This document shows, in pieces, positions 15,939 through 24,547 of a DNA stretch of 64,000 nucleotides. The position numbers were made by a program, and so were the translations under genes. This DNA is from 66-474 sp040388785 (GTDB lineage: Bacteria; Pseudomonadota; Gammaproteobacteria; Xanthomonadales; Rhodanobacteraceae): positions 3,432 through 67,431 of the forward strand of contig JAZKBD010000018.1 of NCBI GenBank assembly GCA_040388785.1, written 5' to 3'. Under the pieces are notes generated by a model, which saw nothing but the letters and a program-made list of their open reading frames with translations, was not told the DNA's origin and did no database searches. Each line of letters opens with the position of its first letter. Position 1 is the stretch's first letter.

Positions 15939-17282
15939 ATGAGCCATCCATTACCTCCCGTGAAGTACGTCCGCACCTCGCACGGCGACATCGCCTACCG
16001 CATCGCGGGCGACGGGCCGGCGAACCTGCTGCTGGTCAATCCGATGAGCCGCAGCATCGAGACGCTGTGGGATTACCCGGCCAACGCGGCGATGCTGGAC
16101 AAGCTGGCGCAGGGCCATCGCCTGATCGCGTTCGACCGGCGTGGTTGCGGCATTTCCGATCCGCTGCCTTCGGACGTGCCGCCGACGTGGGAAGACTGGC
16201 TGGAAGATATCGTGACCGTGCTCGATCATCTCGGCGCCAACGAGGTGTCGCTGCTGGCCGAGCGCGACGCGGCGGCGGCATCGATGCTGTTCGCGGGCAG
16301 CCATCCGGATCGCGTGCGCGCACTCGTACTGGGCAATACCAGTGCACGTTTCCGCGCAGCGCCAGGCTACCCCTGCGGCGAAAGCGACGAGCGTTCGGAC
16401 CAGTTGTCGGCGATGTGGGACAGCGCGTGGGGCACCGAACGCATGGTGTCGCAGACGCGCGAGCTGCTCGTCAACGATCCGGACTACGTGCAGTGGGTGA
16501 TGCGCATGCAGCGCGTGTCCTACTCGCCGCGACGCGCGGGCACGGAGTTCCGCTACATCATCAATTTCGATGCGCGTTCGGTGTTGTCGGCGATCCACGC
16601 GCCGACGCTGATCCTGCACCGCCGCGAATTCGCCGTCATTCCCGTGGCGCATGCGCACTACCTCGCCGAACACATCGCGCCGGCGAAACTGGCCGTGTTG
16701 CCCGGCAGCGACATGGACGTGCTGGTTCCGGGCGACGACGGCACGCTCGACCTGATCGGCCGCTTCCTCGGCAGCCTCGGGCCGGTCAGGCATTCCGAGC
16801 GCGCGCTCACCACCGTGCTGTGCCTCGGCCTCGCCCAGTCGGAGCAGTTGGCCGCCAACCTCGGCCACGCGCGCTGGCAGGATCTGCTGGTCCGCCATCG
16901 CGCGATCGTGCGTGCCGAACTGGCGCGCTTCGATGGCCACGAGGCTTCGCGTTCGCTGGACGAGTTCCTGGTCAGCTTCGATGGTCCCGCACGTGCATTG
17001 CGCTTCGCGAGCACGCTGCGGCAGGTGTTGCGCGATCAGTTGCGGCTCGAGATCCGTGCGGGTGCGCACACCGGCGAATGCACGCGTGCGGGCGACAAGC
17101 TGAGCGGCCCGGCCGTCGAAATCGGTTCGGCCGTATTGCAGGCCGCGCAGGCCGGCGAAGTGCTGGCCACGGCCGCGGTCAGGGATCTCGGCGTCGGTTC
17201 CGGCATCGAACTGCGCGAACTCGGCGCGCAGGTCTTGAAAGGCGTGCCGGGCCGCTGGCAGCTTTACGCGCTCGAGGGCTGA
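15939..17282 (+). CDS. Alpha/beta hydrolase fused to class III cyclase-like domain, both apparently inactive
   Basis: A 447-residue fusion. Residues 1-280 follow the alpha/beta hydrolase pattern (YVRTSHGDIAYRIAG, LIAFDRRGCGISDP, HAPTLILHRRE); residues 290-447 follow the adenylate/guanylate cyclase homology domain (DGPARALRFASTLRQ, IRAGAHTGEC, GPAVEIGSAVL, LKGVPGRWQLYAL). The hydrolase nucleophile elbow, normally G-x-S-x-G, reads LLAERDAAA (about 105-113), with no Ser. The catalytic-His region reads GSDMDVL. In the cyclase domain the usual FTDIVGST reads CLGLAQSE, so the first metal-binding Asp is Gly297. The second site, normally GDGF, reads LDEF with Asp341 kept. It may be a sensor or scaffold. 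It converges with trxB, 6 bp between stops. Confidence 0.8.
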   Translation: MSHPLPPVKYVRTSHGDIAYRIAGDGPANLLLVNPMSRSIETLWDYPANAAMLDKLAQGHRLIAFDRRGCGISDPLPSDVPPTWEDWLEDIVTVLDHLGANEVSLLAERDAAAASMLFAGSHPDRVRALVLGNTSARFRAAPGYPCGESDERSDQLSAMWDSAWGTERMVSQTRELLVNDPDYVQWVMRMQRVSYSPRRAGTEFRYIINFDARSVLSAIHAPTLILHRREFAVIPVAHAHYLAEHIAPAKLAVLPGSDMDVLVPGDDGTLDLIGRFLGSLGPVRHSERALTTVLCLGLAQSEQLAANLGHARWQDLLVRHRAIVRAELARFDGHEASRSLDEFLVSFDGPARALRFASTLRQVLRDQLRLEIRAGAHTGECTRAGDKLSGPAVEIGSAVLQAAQAGEVLATAAVRDLGVGSGIELRELGAQVLKGVPGRWQLYALEG

Positions 17283-17288
17283 TGCGGA

Positions 17289-18251
17289 TCAGCCGGTCAG
17301 TCCGATCGAATCCAGGAACTTCTCGGCATCGAGTGCCGCCATGCAGCCGAAGCCGGCCGACGTGACGGCCTGGCGGTAAACGTGGTCGGCGACGTCGCCG
17401 GCCGCGAACACGCCGCGCACCGAAGTGGCGGTTGCGTTGCCTTCGAGGCCGCTGTTGATCCGGATGTAGCCGTTGCGCATGTCGAGCTGGCCTTCGAACA
17501 CGCCGGTGTTCGGTGTGTGGCCGATCGCGACGAACATGCCGGTCACTGCAATGTCGCGTTTGCTGGCGTCGGCGGTGCTGACCAGGCGCACACCGGTGAC
17601 GCCGGTGTCATCGCCCAGCACTTCGTCGACGGTATGGTTCCACACCAGCTCGACCTTGCCCGCAGCGGCCTTCTCGAACAACTTGTCCTGCAGGATTTTT
17701 TCCGCGCGCAGCTTGTCGCGCCGATGCACCAGCGTGACCTTGCGGCAGATGTTGGCGAGGTACAGCGCTTCCTCGACGGCGGTGTTGCCGCCGCCGATCA
17801 CCGCGACGTCCTGGTTGCGGAAGAAGAATCCGTCGCAGGTGGCGCAGGCCGACACGCCCTTGCCCTTGAACGCGGTTTCGGAAGCGATGCCGAGGTACTT
17901 GGCGTCGGCGCCGGTCGCGATGATCAGCGCGTCGCAACTGTATTCGCCGCTGTCGCCCTTCAACTTGAACGGGCGCTGCTTCAAATCCACGGTGTGGATG
18001 TGGTCGAACAGCACGTTGGTGTTGAAACGCTGCGCGTGTTCGGCCATCCGTTGCATCAACTCCGGACCTTGCACGCCCTTTGCGTCACCGGGCCAGTTGT
18101 CGACGTCGGTGGTGGTGGTCAACTGGCCGCCTTGCGTGAGGCCCGTGATCAGCATCGGTTGCAGGTTCGCGCGCGCCGCGTAGACGGCCGCCGTGTAGCC
18201 GGCGGGACCGGAACCAAGGATGAGAAGGCGGCTGTGCTTCGGGGTGCTCAT
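17289..18251 (-). CDS. trxB: Thioredoxin reductase
   Basis: A 320-residue low-molecular-weight thioredoxin reductase that uses NADPH and FAD to reduce thioredoxin. FAD-binding GSGPAG lies at 13-18, the redox-active CATC at 136-139 and NADPH-binding GGGNTA at 153-158; the C-terminal FAD motif is GVFAAGDVADH. The length matches the family. It is divergent from ald, sharing a 204-bp upstream region that contains only promoter-type sequence as far as I can see. Confidence 0.97.
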   Translation of the reverse strand: MSTPKHSRLLILGSGPAGYTAAVYAARANLQPMLITGLTQGGQLTTTTDVDNWPGDAKGVQGPELMQRMAEHAQRFNTNVLFDHIHTVDLKQRPFKLKGDSGEYSCDALIIATGADAKYLGIASETAFKGKGVSACATCDGFFFRNQDVAVIGGGNTAVEEALYLANICRKVTLVHRRDKLRAEKILQDKLFEKAAAGKVELVWNHTVDEVLGDDTGVTGVRLVSTADASKRDIAVTGMFVAIGHTPNTGVFEGQLDMRNGYIRINSGLEGNATATSVRGVFAAGDVADHVYRQAVTSAGFGCMAALDAEKFLDSIGLTG

Positions 18252-18455
18252 GTATAATCCTCGGTCTGTTTCAAGGTCCGCCTAGAACTTCCTCTCGTCC
18301 GCGCGGTGCGTCATTCGATGCGGCGATTCCCTGCGGCAGTTGTGTTCGTGACTTCGGTACGTCGCGCGCCGCATCTCGGGCTTACCGGCCGCGGCGAGTC
18401 GTGCAGCATGGGGAGTTTGCCGCGGTATTTCAAGCGATTGATGAGGACCATCTCC

Positions 18456-19523
18456 ATGCGTATCGGCGTTCCTTCCGAAACCAAGACCCTCGAGGGCCGT
18501 GTTGCCCTCGTCCCGGCAGCCTGCGCGGACCTGATCCGCCACGGCCACGAGGTTTGGCTGCAATCGGGTGCGGGCGAGAAGAGCGGTTTCGCCAACGAGC
18601 GTTACACCAAGGTCGGCGTGAAGATCGCCAAGGATGCCGCCGCGCTGTACGACAAGGCGGAAATGATCGTCAAGGTGAAGGAGCCGATCGAGGGCGACCT
18701 GAAGCTGCTGGAAAAGCGCCACCTGTTGTTCTGCTACCTGCACCTCGCGCCCGATCCCAAGCTCACCAGGGCGCTGCTGAAGATCGGCCTGACCGGCGTC
18801 GCGTTCGAGAGCGTGCAGGAAGTCGATGGTTCGCTGCCGTTGCTGGCGCCGATGTCGGTGATCGCGGGCCGCCTCGCGACGCAATGCGGCACCACGCTGC
18901 TGCACCAGCCGCAGGGTGGCAAGGGCAAGCTGCTCGGCGGCATGGCCGCGACCGAGCGCGGCAAGGTCGTGGTGCTGGGCGCGGGTGTGGCCGGCGGCAA
19001 CGCGGCCGAACTCGCGGCTGCGGCGGGCGCCAACGTGGTCGTGTTCGACAAGCGGCCGGATCGCCTGACGCAGGCGCGGCAGTGGGGCGACAACGTCACC
19101 GCGTTGTACGCGTACGAATCGACCGTGGCCGAGGAAGTTGCGACCGCGGATCTGGTGATCGGCGCGGTGCTGATTCCGAGCGCGAAAGCGCCGCGCGTGG
19201 TGACCAGGGCCATGGTCAAGTCCATGGAGAAGGGCAGCGTGCTGGTGGACATTTCCATCGACCAGGGCGGCTGCTTCGAAACCTCCAAGCCGACCACGTG
19301 GAAGGATCCGACCTACGTCGTCGATGGCGTCACGCATTTCTGCGTCACCAACATGCCGGGCGCTGTGCCGCAGACTTCCTCGCAGGCGATCTCGGCGGCG
19401 ATCCTGCCGTACGTGACGCGCCTCGCGCAGAAGAACTGGCACAAGGACGCCGTGCTCGCGAGCGGCATCAACGTCGCCGGCGGCGAGCTGGTGCATCCGG
19501 CCTTGAAGGGCATGAAACTTTGA
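18456..19523 (+). CDS. ald: Alanine dehydrogenase
   Basis: A 355-residue NAD-dependent L-alanine dehydrogenase interconverting alanine with pyruvate and ammonia. The N-terminus MRIGVPSETKTLEGRVALVP with its conserved Arg, the KVKEPIEGDLKLL segment containing the catalytic Lys, the FCYLHLAP segment, the Rossmann motif VVVLGAGVAGGNAA and the C-terminal VTNMPGAVPQTSSQA are all typical. The start at 18456 is preceded by TGAGGACC at suitable distance. The frame is open back to 18306 but those residues are not homologous. A strong intrinsic terminator follows, so the gene is probably a single transcription unit. Confidence 0.96.
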   Translation: MRIGVPSETKTLEGRVALVPAACADLIRHGHEVWLQSGAGEKSGFANERYTKVGVKIAKDAAALYDKAEMIVKVKEPIEGDLKLLEKRHLLFCYLHLAPDPKLTRALLKIGLTGVAFESVQEVDGSLPLLAPMSVIAGRLATQCGTTLLHQPQGGKGKLLGGMAATERGKVVVLGAGVAGGNAAELAAAAGANVVVFDKRPDRLTQARQWGDNVTALYAYESTVAEEVATADLVIGAVLIPSAKAPRVVTRAMVKSMEKGSVLVDISIDQGGCFETSKPTTWKDPTYVVDGVTHFCVTNMPGAVPQTSSQAISAAILPYVTRLAQKNWHKDAVLASGINVAGGELVHPALKGMKL

Positions 19524-19553
19524 AACGCTGAGCGCTTTCGCAAGCGTGCTACG

Positions 19554-19581
19554 GCGCCTCCTTCGGGAGGCGCTTTTTTTT
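19554..19581 (+). terminator. Rho-independent terminator of ald
   Basis: A perfect 8-bp stem GCGCCTCC/GGAGGCGC with a UUCG tetraloop (19562-19565) is followed by eight T residues at 19574-19581. It lies 30 bp after the ald stop codon. Confidence 0.93.
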
Positions 19582-19721
19582 GCCGATTGCCCTCAACGAA
19601 GCAGCGATCAGGGATGATCGCAAAGGCAAACCCGCTATAGTTCTGTTCGTCGTTTTCGAGTTGTGCGGGGTTGCCACGCGTGGCGCGTGCAAGAGTTCAG
19701 GCTGAAGCCAAATCCACGGGA

Positions 19722-22013
19722 ATGAGCGAGCGCACACGCAGGTTGCTGCGTGAAGCGGCCGCGTTGCTGCTGTTTCCACTCGCGGTGTATCTGTTCGCGT
19801 GCCTCGCGGGCTACAGCGCGGCCGATCCGGGCTGGTGGCACACCGGTACGCCGGGACAGGCCGTGCACAATTTCGGCGGCTCGGTCGGGGCCTACATCGG
19901 CGACCTGCTGTTCCATCTGTTCGGCGTGATCGCGTACGCGTTTCCGTTGCTGCTGGTGGTGCTGGCGGTCGGCGTGCTGCGCGGCTGGTATCGGCGCAGC
20001 GAAGGTGAAAGCAAATGGGAGCCGAGCCTGCGCCTGATCGGCTTCGTGGTGTTTTTCGTCGGTGGCTGCGGGCTCGCGTGGCTGCACGCGTCGGACCCGC
20101 AATGCAATGACGTGGTCGGCGCCGGCGGCCTGCTCGGCTGCGGCGCGGGCGGCATCCTGCATCGTGGTTTCGGTGAGCTCGGCGCGTTGCTGTTGCTGCT
20201 CGCGATGACACTGATCGCGGTGACGTGGATCACCGGCTTGTCGTGGTTCCGCGTGATGGACTGGACCGGCCAGCAGGTGCTGATCACCGCGGCGTGGCTG
20301 CGCGGCAAGCTGAAACGCGCGCCGGAAACGCTGGCCGCGCGCGCGGCGCGCGCCGAGCGCGAAACCGCGCGCAAGGAAGACAGCGCGCGCCGGGCCAAGC
20401 GCGAGCCGGTGCGCATCGAGCCCGCGCCCGCGCCGATCGTCAAAAGCGAACGCGCCAAGCGCGAGACGCAGATTCCGCTGTTCACCGGCGCGGCAAGCGA
20501 AGGCGAGGTGCCGCCGCTGTCGCTGCTGGAAGAACCGCAGCCGCAATCGGGCAAGGGCTATTCCGAGGAAACTCTGGAGGTGCTTTCACGCCAGGTCGAA
20601 ATGAAGCTCAAGGATTTCAGGATCGACGCGCACGTGGTCAGCGCGCATCCGGGACCCGTGATCACGCGTTTCGAACTGGAGCCTGCGCCTGGCGTGCGTG
20701 GCAGCCAGATTTCGTCGCTGGACAAGGATATCGCGCGCGGCCTGTCGCTGGTCAGCGTGCGTGTCGTCGACGTGATTCCCGGCAAGAACGTGATCGGCCT
20801 CGAGATCCCGAACGCGCACCGCGAAGTCGTGTACCTGTCGGAAATTTTCAGCTCGCGCGAATACGGCGATGCGCGCTCGCCGCTGTCGCTGGCGCTGGGC
20901 AAAGACATCGGCGGGCGGCCGGTGGTGGTGGACCTGCAGAAGATGCCGCACCTGCTGGTCGCGGGCACCACGGGTTCCGGCAAGTCGGTGGCGTTGAACG
21001 CGATGGTGCTGTCGCTGCTGTTCAAGGCCAAGCCGGCCGACGTGCGGATGATCATGATCGATCCGAAGATGCTGGAGTTGTCGGTGTACGACCGCATTCC
21101 GCATCTTTTGGCGCCGGTCGTGACCGACATGAAGGAAGCCGCCAACGCGCTGCGCTGGTGCGTCGCCGAAATGGAGCGCCGCTACAAGCTGATGGCGGCG
21201 GTGGGCGTGCGCAATCTCGCCGGCTTCAACAAGAAGGTGCGCGACGCCGAAGCGGCCGGCCAGCCGCTGCCCGATCCGCTGTTCAAGGCCAATCCCGACG
21301 CGCCGGAAGACAAGGCGCAGCCGCTGCAGCCGCTGCCGTTCATCGTGGTGTTCATCGACGAATTTGCCGACATGATGATGATCGTCGGCAAGAAGGTCGA
21401 GGAATTGATCGCGCGGCTCGCGCAGAAGGCGCGCGCCGCGGGCGTACATTTGATCCTGGCGACCCAGCGCCCGTCGGTGGACGTCATTACCGGCCTGATC
21501 AAGGCCAATATCCCGACCCGCATCGCGTTCCAGGTTTCATCCAAGATCGACTCGCGCACCATCCTCGACCAGTCCGGCGCCGAGACCCTGCTCGGCAACG
21601 GCGACATGCTGTACCTGCCGCCCGGCACCGCGACGCCCGAACGCGTGCACGGCGCGTTCGTCGGCGACGACGACGTGCACAAGGTGGTCGAATGGCTGCG
21701 CACGCAGGGCGAACCGAGCTACATCGAAGGCGTGCTGGAGGAAGTGCAGACGCTCGGCGACGGCAAGGTCATCAACGAATCCGGTTTGCCGGAAGAAGAA
21801 AGTTCCGGCGACGACAATGCGTTGTACGACCGGGCCGTGCAGATCGTCACCACCAGCCGGCGCGCGTCGATCTCGGGCGTGCAGCGGCACCTGCGCATCG
21901 GCTACAACCGCGCCGCGCGCCTGATCGAGCAGATGGAACAGGAGGGCGTGGTGACGGCGCCGCAACACAACGGGCAGCGGGAAGTGATCGCGCCTCCACC
22001 TCCCGCACATTGA
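19722..22013 (+). CDS. ftsK: DNA translocase FtsK
   Basis: A 763-residue FtsK/SpoIIIE translocase that pumps chromosomal DNA through the closing septum and activates XerCD at dif. Four to five N-terminal membrane helices (about 10-200) precede a short linker (about 200-270) rich in Arg/Ala/Glu. The motor domain has Walker A GTTGSGKSVA near residue 415 and Walker B VVFIDEFADMM. The C-terminal winged-helix gamma domain (SRRASISGVQRHLRIGYNRAARLIEQ) reads KOPS sequences. The linker is short compared with E. coli FtsK (1329 residues). ATG 19722 is preferred; an in-frame TTG at 19671 adds 17 unconserved residues. lolA follows, as in many gammaproteobacteria. Confidence 0.96.
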   Translation: MSERTRRLLREAAALLLFPLAVYLFACLAGYSAADPGWWHTGTPGQAVHNFGGSVGAYIGDLLFHLFGVIAYAFPLLLVVLAVGVLRGWYRRSEGESKWEPSLRLIGFVVFFVGGCGLAWLHASDPQCNDVVGAGGLLGCGAGGILHRGFGELGALLLLLAMTLIAVTWITGLSWFRVMDWTGQQVLITAAWLRGKLKRAPETLAARAARAERETARKEDSARRAKREPVRIEPAPAPIVKSERAKRETQIPLFTGAASEGEVPPLSLLEEPQPQSGKGYSEETLEVLSRQVEMKLKDFRIDAHVVSAHPGPVITRFELEPAPGVRGSQISSLDKDIARGLSLVSVRVVDVIPGKNVIGLEIPNAHREVVYLSEIFSSREYGDARSPLSLALGKDIGGRPVVVDLQKMPHLLVAGTTGSGKSVALNAMVLSLLFKAKPADVRMIMIDPKMLELSVYDRIPHLLAPVVTDMKEAANALRWCVAEMERRYKLMAAVGVRNLAGFNKKVRDAEAAGQPLPDPLFKANPDAPEDKAQPLQPLPFIVVFIDEFADMMMIVGKKVEELIARLAQKARAAGVHLILATQRPSVDVITGLIKANIPTRIAFQVSSKIDSRTILDQSGAETLLGNGDMLYLPPGTATPERVHGAFVGDDDVHKVVEWLRTQGEPSYIEGVLEEVQTLGDGKVINESGLPEEESSGDDNALYDRAVQIVTTSRRASISGVQRHLRIGYNRAARLIEQMEQEGVVTAPQHNGQREVIAPPPPAH

Positions 22014-22068
22014 TAACGGGCCATTCACGCAGCTTGCGCACAATGCGCGCACTCAACAGGAAAGTGTC

Positions 22069-22725
22069 ATGCGCAAATTGATCTTGCTGATTGCATTGTC
22101 GCTGGTCGCAAGCGCCGCTTTCGCGGCGACCGGCGCGCGCGCGCGGCTCGATGCATTCGCCAACAGGCTGCATTCACTCAGCGGCAATTTCAGCCAGACG
22201 GTTTACGACGCGCACGGCAACGTCAACGGCTCCAGCCACGGCACGCTCGCGCTGCAGGCGCCGCGCCTGTTCCGCTGGCAGGTGACTGATCCCTACCAGC
22301 AGTTGATCGTGGCCGACGGCAAGAAGGTGTGGGTCTACGAACCCGACCTTCAACAAGTGACGGTGCGCGATCAGGGCGCCGAGGAAGCGCACAGTCCGCT
22401 GACCGTGCTCACTGATCTTTCGCAACTCGACACCGAATTCAAGGCGACGGACGCGGGCACGCGCGACGGCCTCGAATGGCTGCGGTTGGTTTCGCGGAGC
22501 AAGGATCCGCAATTCGAATATGCCGACATCGGTTTCGACGCGTCGGGTCCGCGCCGGATGGTGTTCAAGGACACGCTGGGCAACCGCACCGAAATCGCGT
22601 TCTCCGGATGGGAACGCAATCCGTCGCTGCCGGCGGACACGTTCACCTTCGTGCCGCCCAAGGGCACCGATGTCGTGGGCGATGCGGCATCATCCGCCGC
22701 GCCCTCGTCCAGCGGTACGCATTGA
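22069..22725 (+). CDS. lolA: Outer-membrane lipoprotein carrier protein LolA
   Basis: A 218-residue periplasmic chaperone that carries lipoproteins from the LolCDE complex to LolB at the outer membrane. A signal peptide (MRKLILLIALSLVASAAFA) is followed by the family pattern LSGNFSQTVYDAHG, GTLALQAPRLFRWQ, QLIVADGKKVWVYEPDLQQ and a C-terminal FVPPKGTDVVGD. AGGAAAG lies upstream of the ATG. The C-terminal Ser/Ala tail is an extension. The ftsK-lolA neighbourhood supports the call; rarA, often next in this cluster, appears only after an inserted serine hydrolase gene on the opposite strand. Confidence 0.94.
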   Translation: MRKLILLIALSLVASAAFAATGARARLDAFANRLHSLSGNFSQTVYDAHGNVNGSSHGTLALQAPRLFRWQVTDPYQQLIVADGKKVWVYEPDLQQVTVRDQGAEEAHSPLTVLTDLSQLDTEFKATDAGTRDGLEWLRLVSRSKDPQFEYADIGFDASGPRRMVFKDTLGNRTEIAFSGWERNPSLPADTFTFVPPKGTDVVGDAASSAAPSSSGTH

Positions 22726-22740
22726 TCGCGAACGCGCGCG

Positions 22741-24396
22741 TCACGGGATGCGCTGGGCGGTCTGGTCGGCGCCGTTCTGGTGCAGGACCACTGCATCGAC
22801 CTTGCCTTGCTTGTCGCGTTTGAAGCTGAGTCGCGCATCGACCACGGTGTAGTAGAACTCATCCTTCGCACTGGGATAGACCGGGATCGCGGGCTGTCCC
22901 GTGAGTTGCGCCGTGAGTTGCGAGCCATGCAGCGTGATGTCGAAGATCATGCCCGGCGCCAACCGATAGCGCCCGGCGTACTGCCGCAATGTCGCCGCAT
23001 CAAGCTGGACGGCGTGATGGCCGCCGGCCTTGGCCGCTGCCGCCGCGTCCAGCTTCGGCGCAGGTGCATCGTGTCCGTTCTGGTGCAGCACCAGTGAAGT
23101 CACCTTGCCATTGCCGCCGCGCTCGAAATCGATGCGGATGTCCGTGATCTTCGCGAAGAACTTGTCGGTGGCGCCCGGGAAGATCGGGAAAGCGCCCTGG
23201 CCGGTGGCTTGCGCAAGCAACTGATCACCCTGGCGCATGATCGTGAGGACGAAGCCCGGCGCGAGTTGGTACTCACCCACGTAAGCCTGGAGTTGTTGCG
23301 CCGACAGCGTGGCTTGCTGGTGCACCGGCGCCAGCAGCGCGTCCGCGAGTAGCGCGCCGAAACCGAGGTCGTCCACGGATTGCTGTGCGTTGGTGAGGAT
23401 CACCACGCCGCGTCGGCCGTCGTCGGTGAAGCCGATGAAGCTCGCGTAGCCGCCCGTCATGCCGCTATGCCACGTCACATCGACCTGCTTGTCGTGGTGC
23501 GTCATCCAGGCGAGTCCGATGCGTTCGTCATCGCTGATCGAGCGGCGCGGTTGGTGGGCGAAGCGCATCGCCTTCTGCAGCGCGCCGTCGCCGCGGCCCA
23601 TGTTGGCCTGCAGCCAGCGCAGCATATCCGCGCCGGTGCTGTTGATCGCACCGCAGCCGGCGAGCGCGTCGAAATGCCAAGGCTGCACGGGTTTGCCTTG
23701 CTCGTCGTGGCCGAGCGCCCAGTGCGGATTGAGCGGCTGCCCGAACGTGGTACTGGTCGCGGACATGCCGAGTGGTTCGAGGATCCGCGTTTGCAGCAGT
23801 TTCCCGTACGAAGTCCCGGCGTGCTGCGCAAGCGCATAGCCGAGCAGGCCCAGTCCGAGGTTGGAATACTCGTATTTCGCGCCGGGATCGCGCGGCAGCT
23901 CGTAGCTCGCAAGAAAAGCCTTCAACTTCGCGGCGTCGTATTCGGCGTAGGGATCGGAAGAGGTCGCGCGCAGCATGTTGGACGGCAGGCGCGGCAAGCC
24001 GGAATCCTGCATCGCGAGTTTGCCCAGTGTGATGGCCTTGCCGTTGCGCGACGGGATCCTGAAACCCGGCAGCAACTTCGCGACCGGTGTGTCCAGTTTC
24101 ACCTCGCCTTTCTGCACCGCATCGGCCAGCAACGTCGCGGTGAAGGTTTTGGTGATCGAGCCGATCTGGAAAATGGTGTCGGCATCCGGCGTCTTGCCGT
24201 TGTCCAGCTTGCCCAAGCCGTAAACGTGGCTGCGATCGCCGTCGACCATCGCCACGACCATGGACGGATATTCACCAGCCGCAATGCGCGCGGTGATGGC
24301 TTTCTCGACGCGCGGCGGCAGAAGCGAAGACGAATCGGCAGCCGCGGCGCCGAGCGACACGACGGCCATGGCGAGTGCAATCAGCGAGCGCAACAT
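22741..24396 (-). CDS. Secreted serine hydrolase of the beta-lactamase/PBP4* family with two C-terminal repeat domains
   Basis: A 551-residue exported protein with signal peptide MLRSLIALAMAVVSLGAAAA. The class-C beta-lactamase fold has all three motifs: SITK at 80-83, YSN at 177-179 and HSG at 310-312, so it is probably active as a D-Ala peptidase, esterase or beta-lactamase-like enzyme. Residues about 364-442 and 466-542 are two related domains (LQAYVGEYQLAPGFVLTI and LRQYAGRYRLAPGMIFDI; both end in LVLHQNG or VVLHQNG) of the lipocalin-like type that often follows such hydrolases. GGCAGGAGAA precedes the ATG. It splits the common lolA-rarA neighbourhood, which suggests later insertion. Confidence 0.88.
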   Translation of the reverse strand: MLRSLIALAMAVVSLGAAAADSSSLLPPRVEKAITARIAAGEYPSMVVAMVDGDRSHVYGLGKLDNGKTPDADTIFQIGSITKTFTATLLADAVQKGEVKLDTPVAKLLPGFRIPSRNGKAITLGKLAMQDSGLPRLPSNMLRATSSDPYAEYDAAKLKAFLASYELPRDPGAKYEYSNLGLGLLGYALAQHAGTSYGKLLQTRILEPLGMSATSTTFGQPLNPHWALGHDEQGKPVQPWHFDALAGCGAINSTGADMLRWLQANMGRGDGALQKAMRFAHQPRRSISDDERIGLAWMTHHDKQVDVTWHSGMTGGYASFIGFTDDGRRGVVILTNAQQSVDDLGFGALLADALLAPVHQQATLSAQQLQAYVGEYQLAPGFVLTIMRQGDQLLAQATGQGAFPIFPGATDKFFAKITDIRIDFERGGNGKVTSLVLHQNGHDAPAPKLDAAAAAKAGGHHAVQLDAATLRQYAGRYRLAPGMIFDITLHGSQLTAQLTGQPAIPVYPSAKDEFYYTVVDARLSFKRDKQGKVDAVVLHQNGADQTAQRIP

Positions 24397-24436
24397 CGTG
24401 TTCTCCTGCCTTGCGCATCGGCGCGCGAACGTGTAA

Positions 24437-24465
24437 AGCATACTTGACACAGCCGTGCATGACAA
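24437..24465 (-). promoter_or_regulatory. Candidate sigma-70 promoter of the serine hydrolase
   Basis: On the reverse strand TTGTCA (24465-24460) is separated by exactly 17 bp from TATGCT (24442-24437), about 40 bp before the start codon at 24396. Assigned from consensus likeness only. Confidence 0.5.
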
Positions 24466-24547
24466 ATCGGATGAATGCCTCGCAACATCTTGCGTCTCTT
24501 GACCGGCGAAGATGTCGCTGCGCGCTCAGATTCCCTAAGATGCGTGA

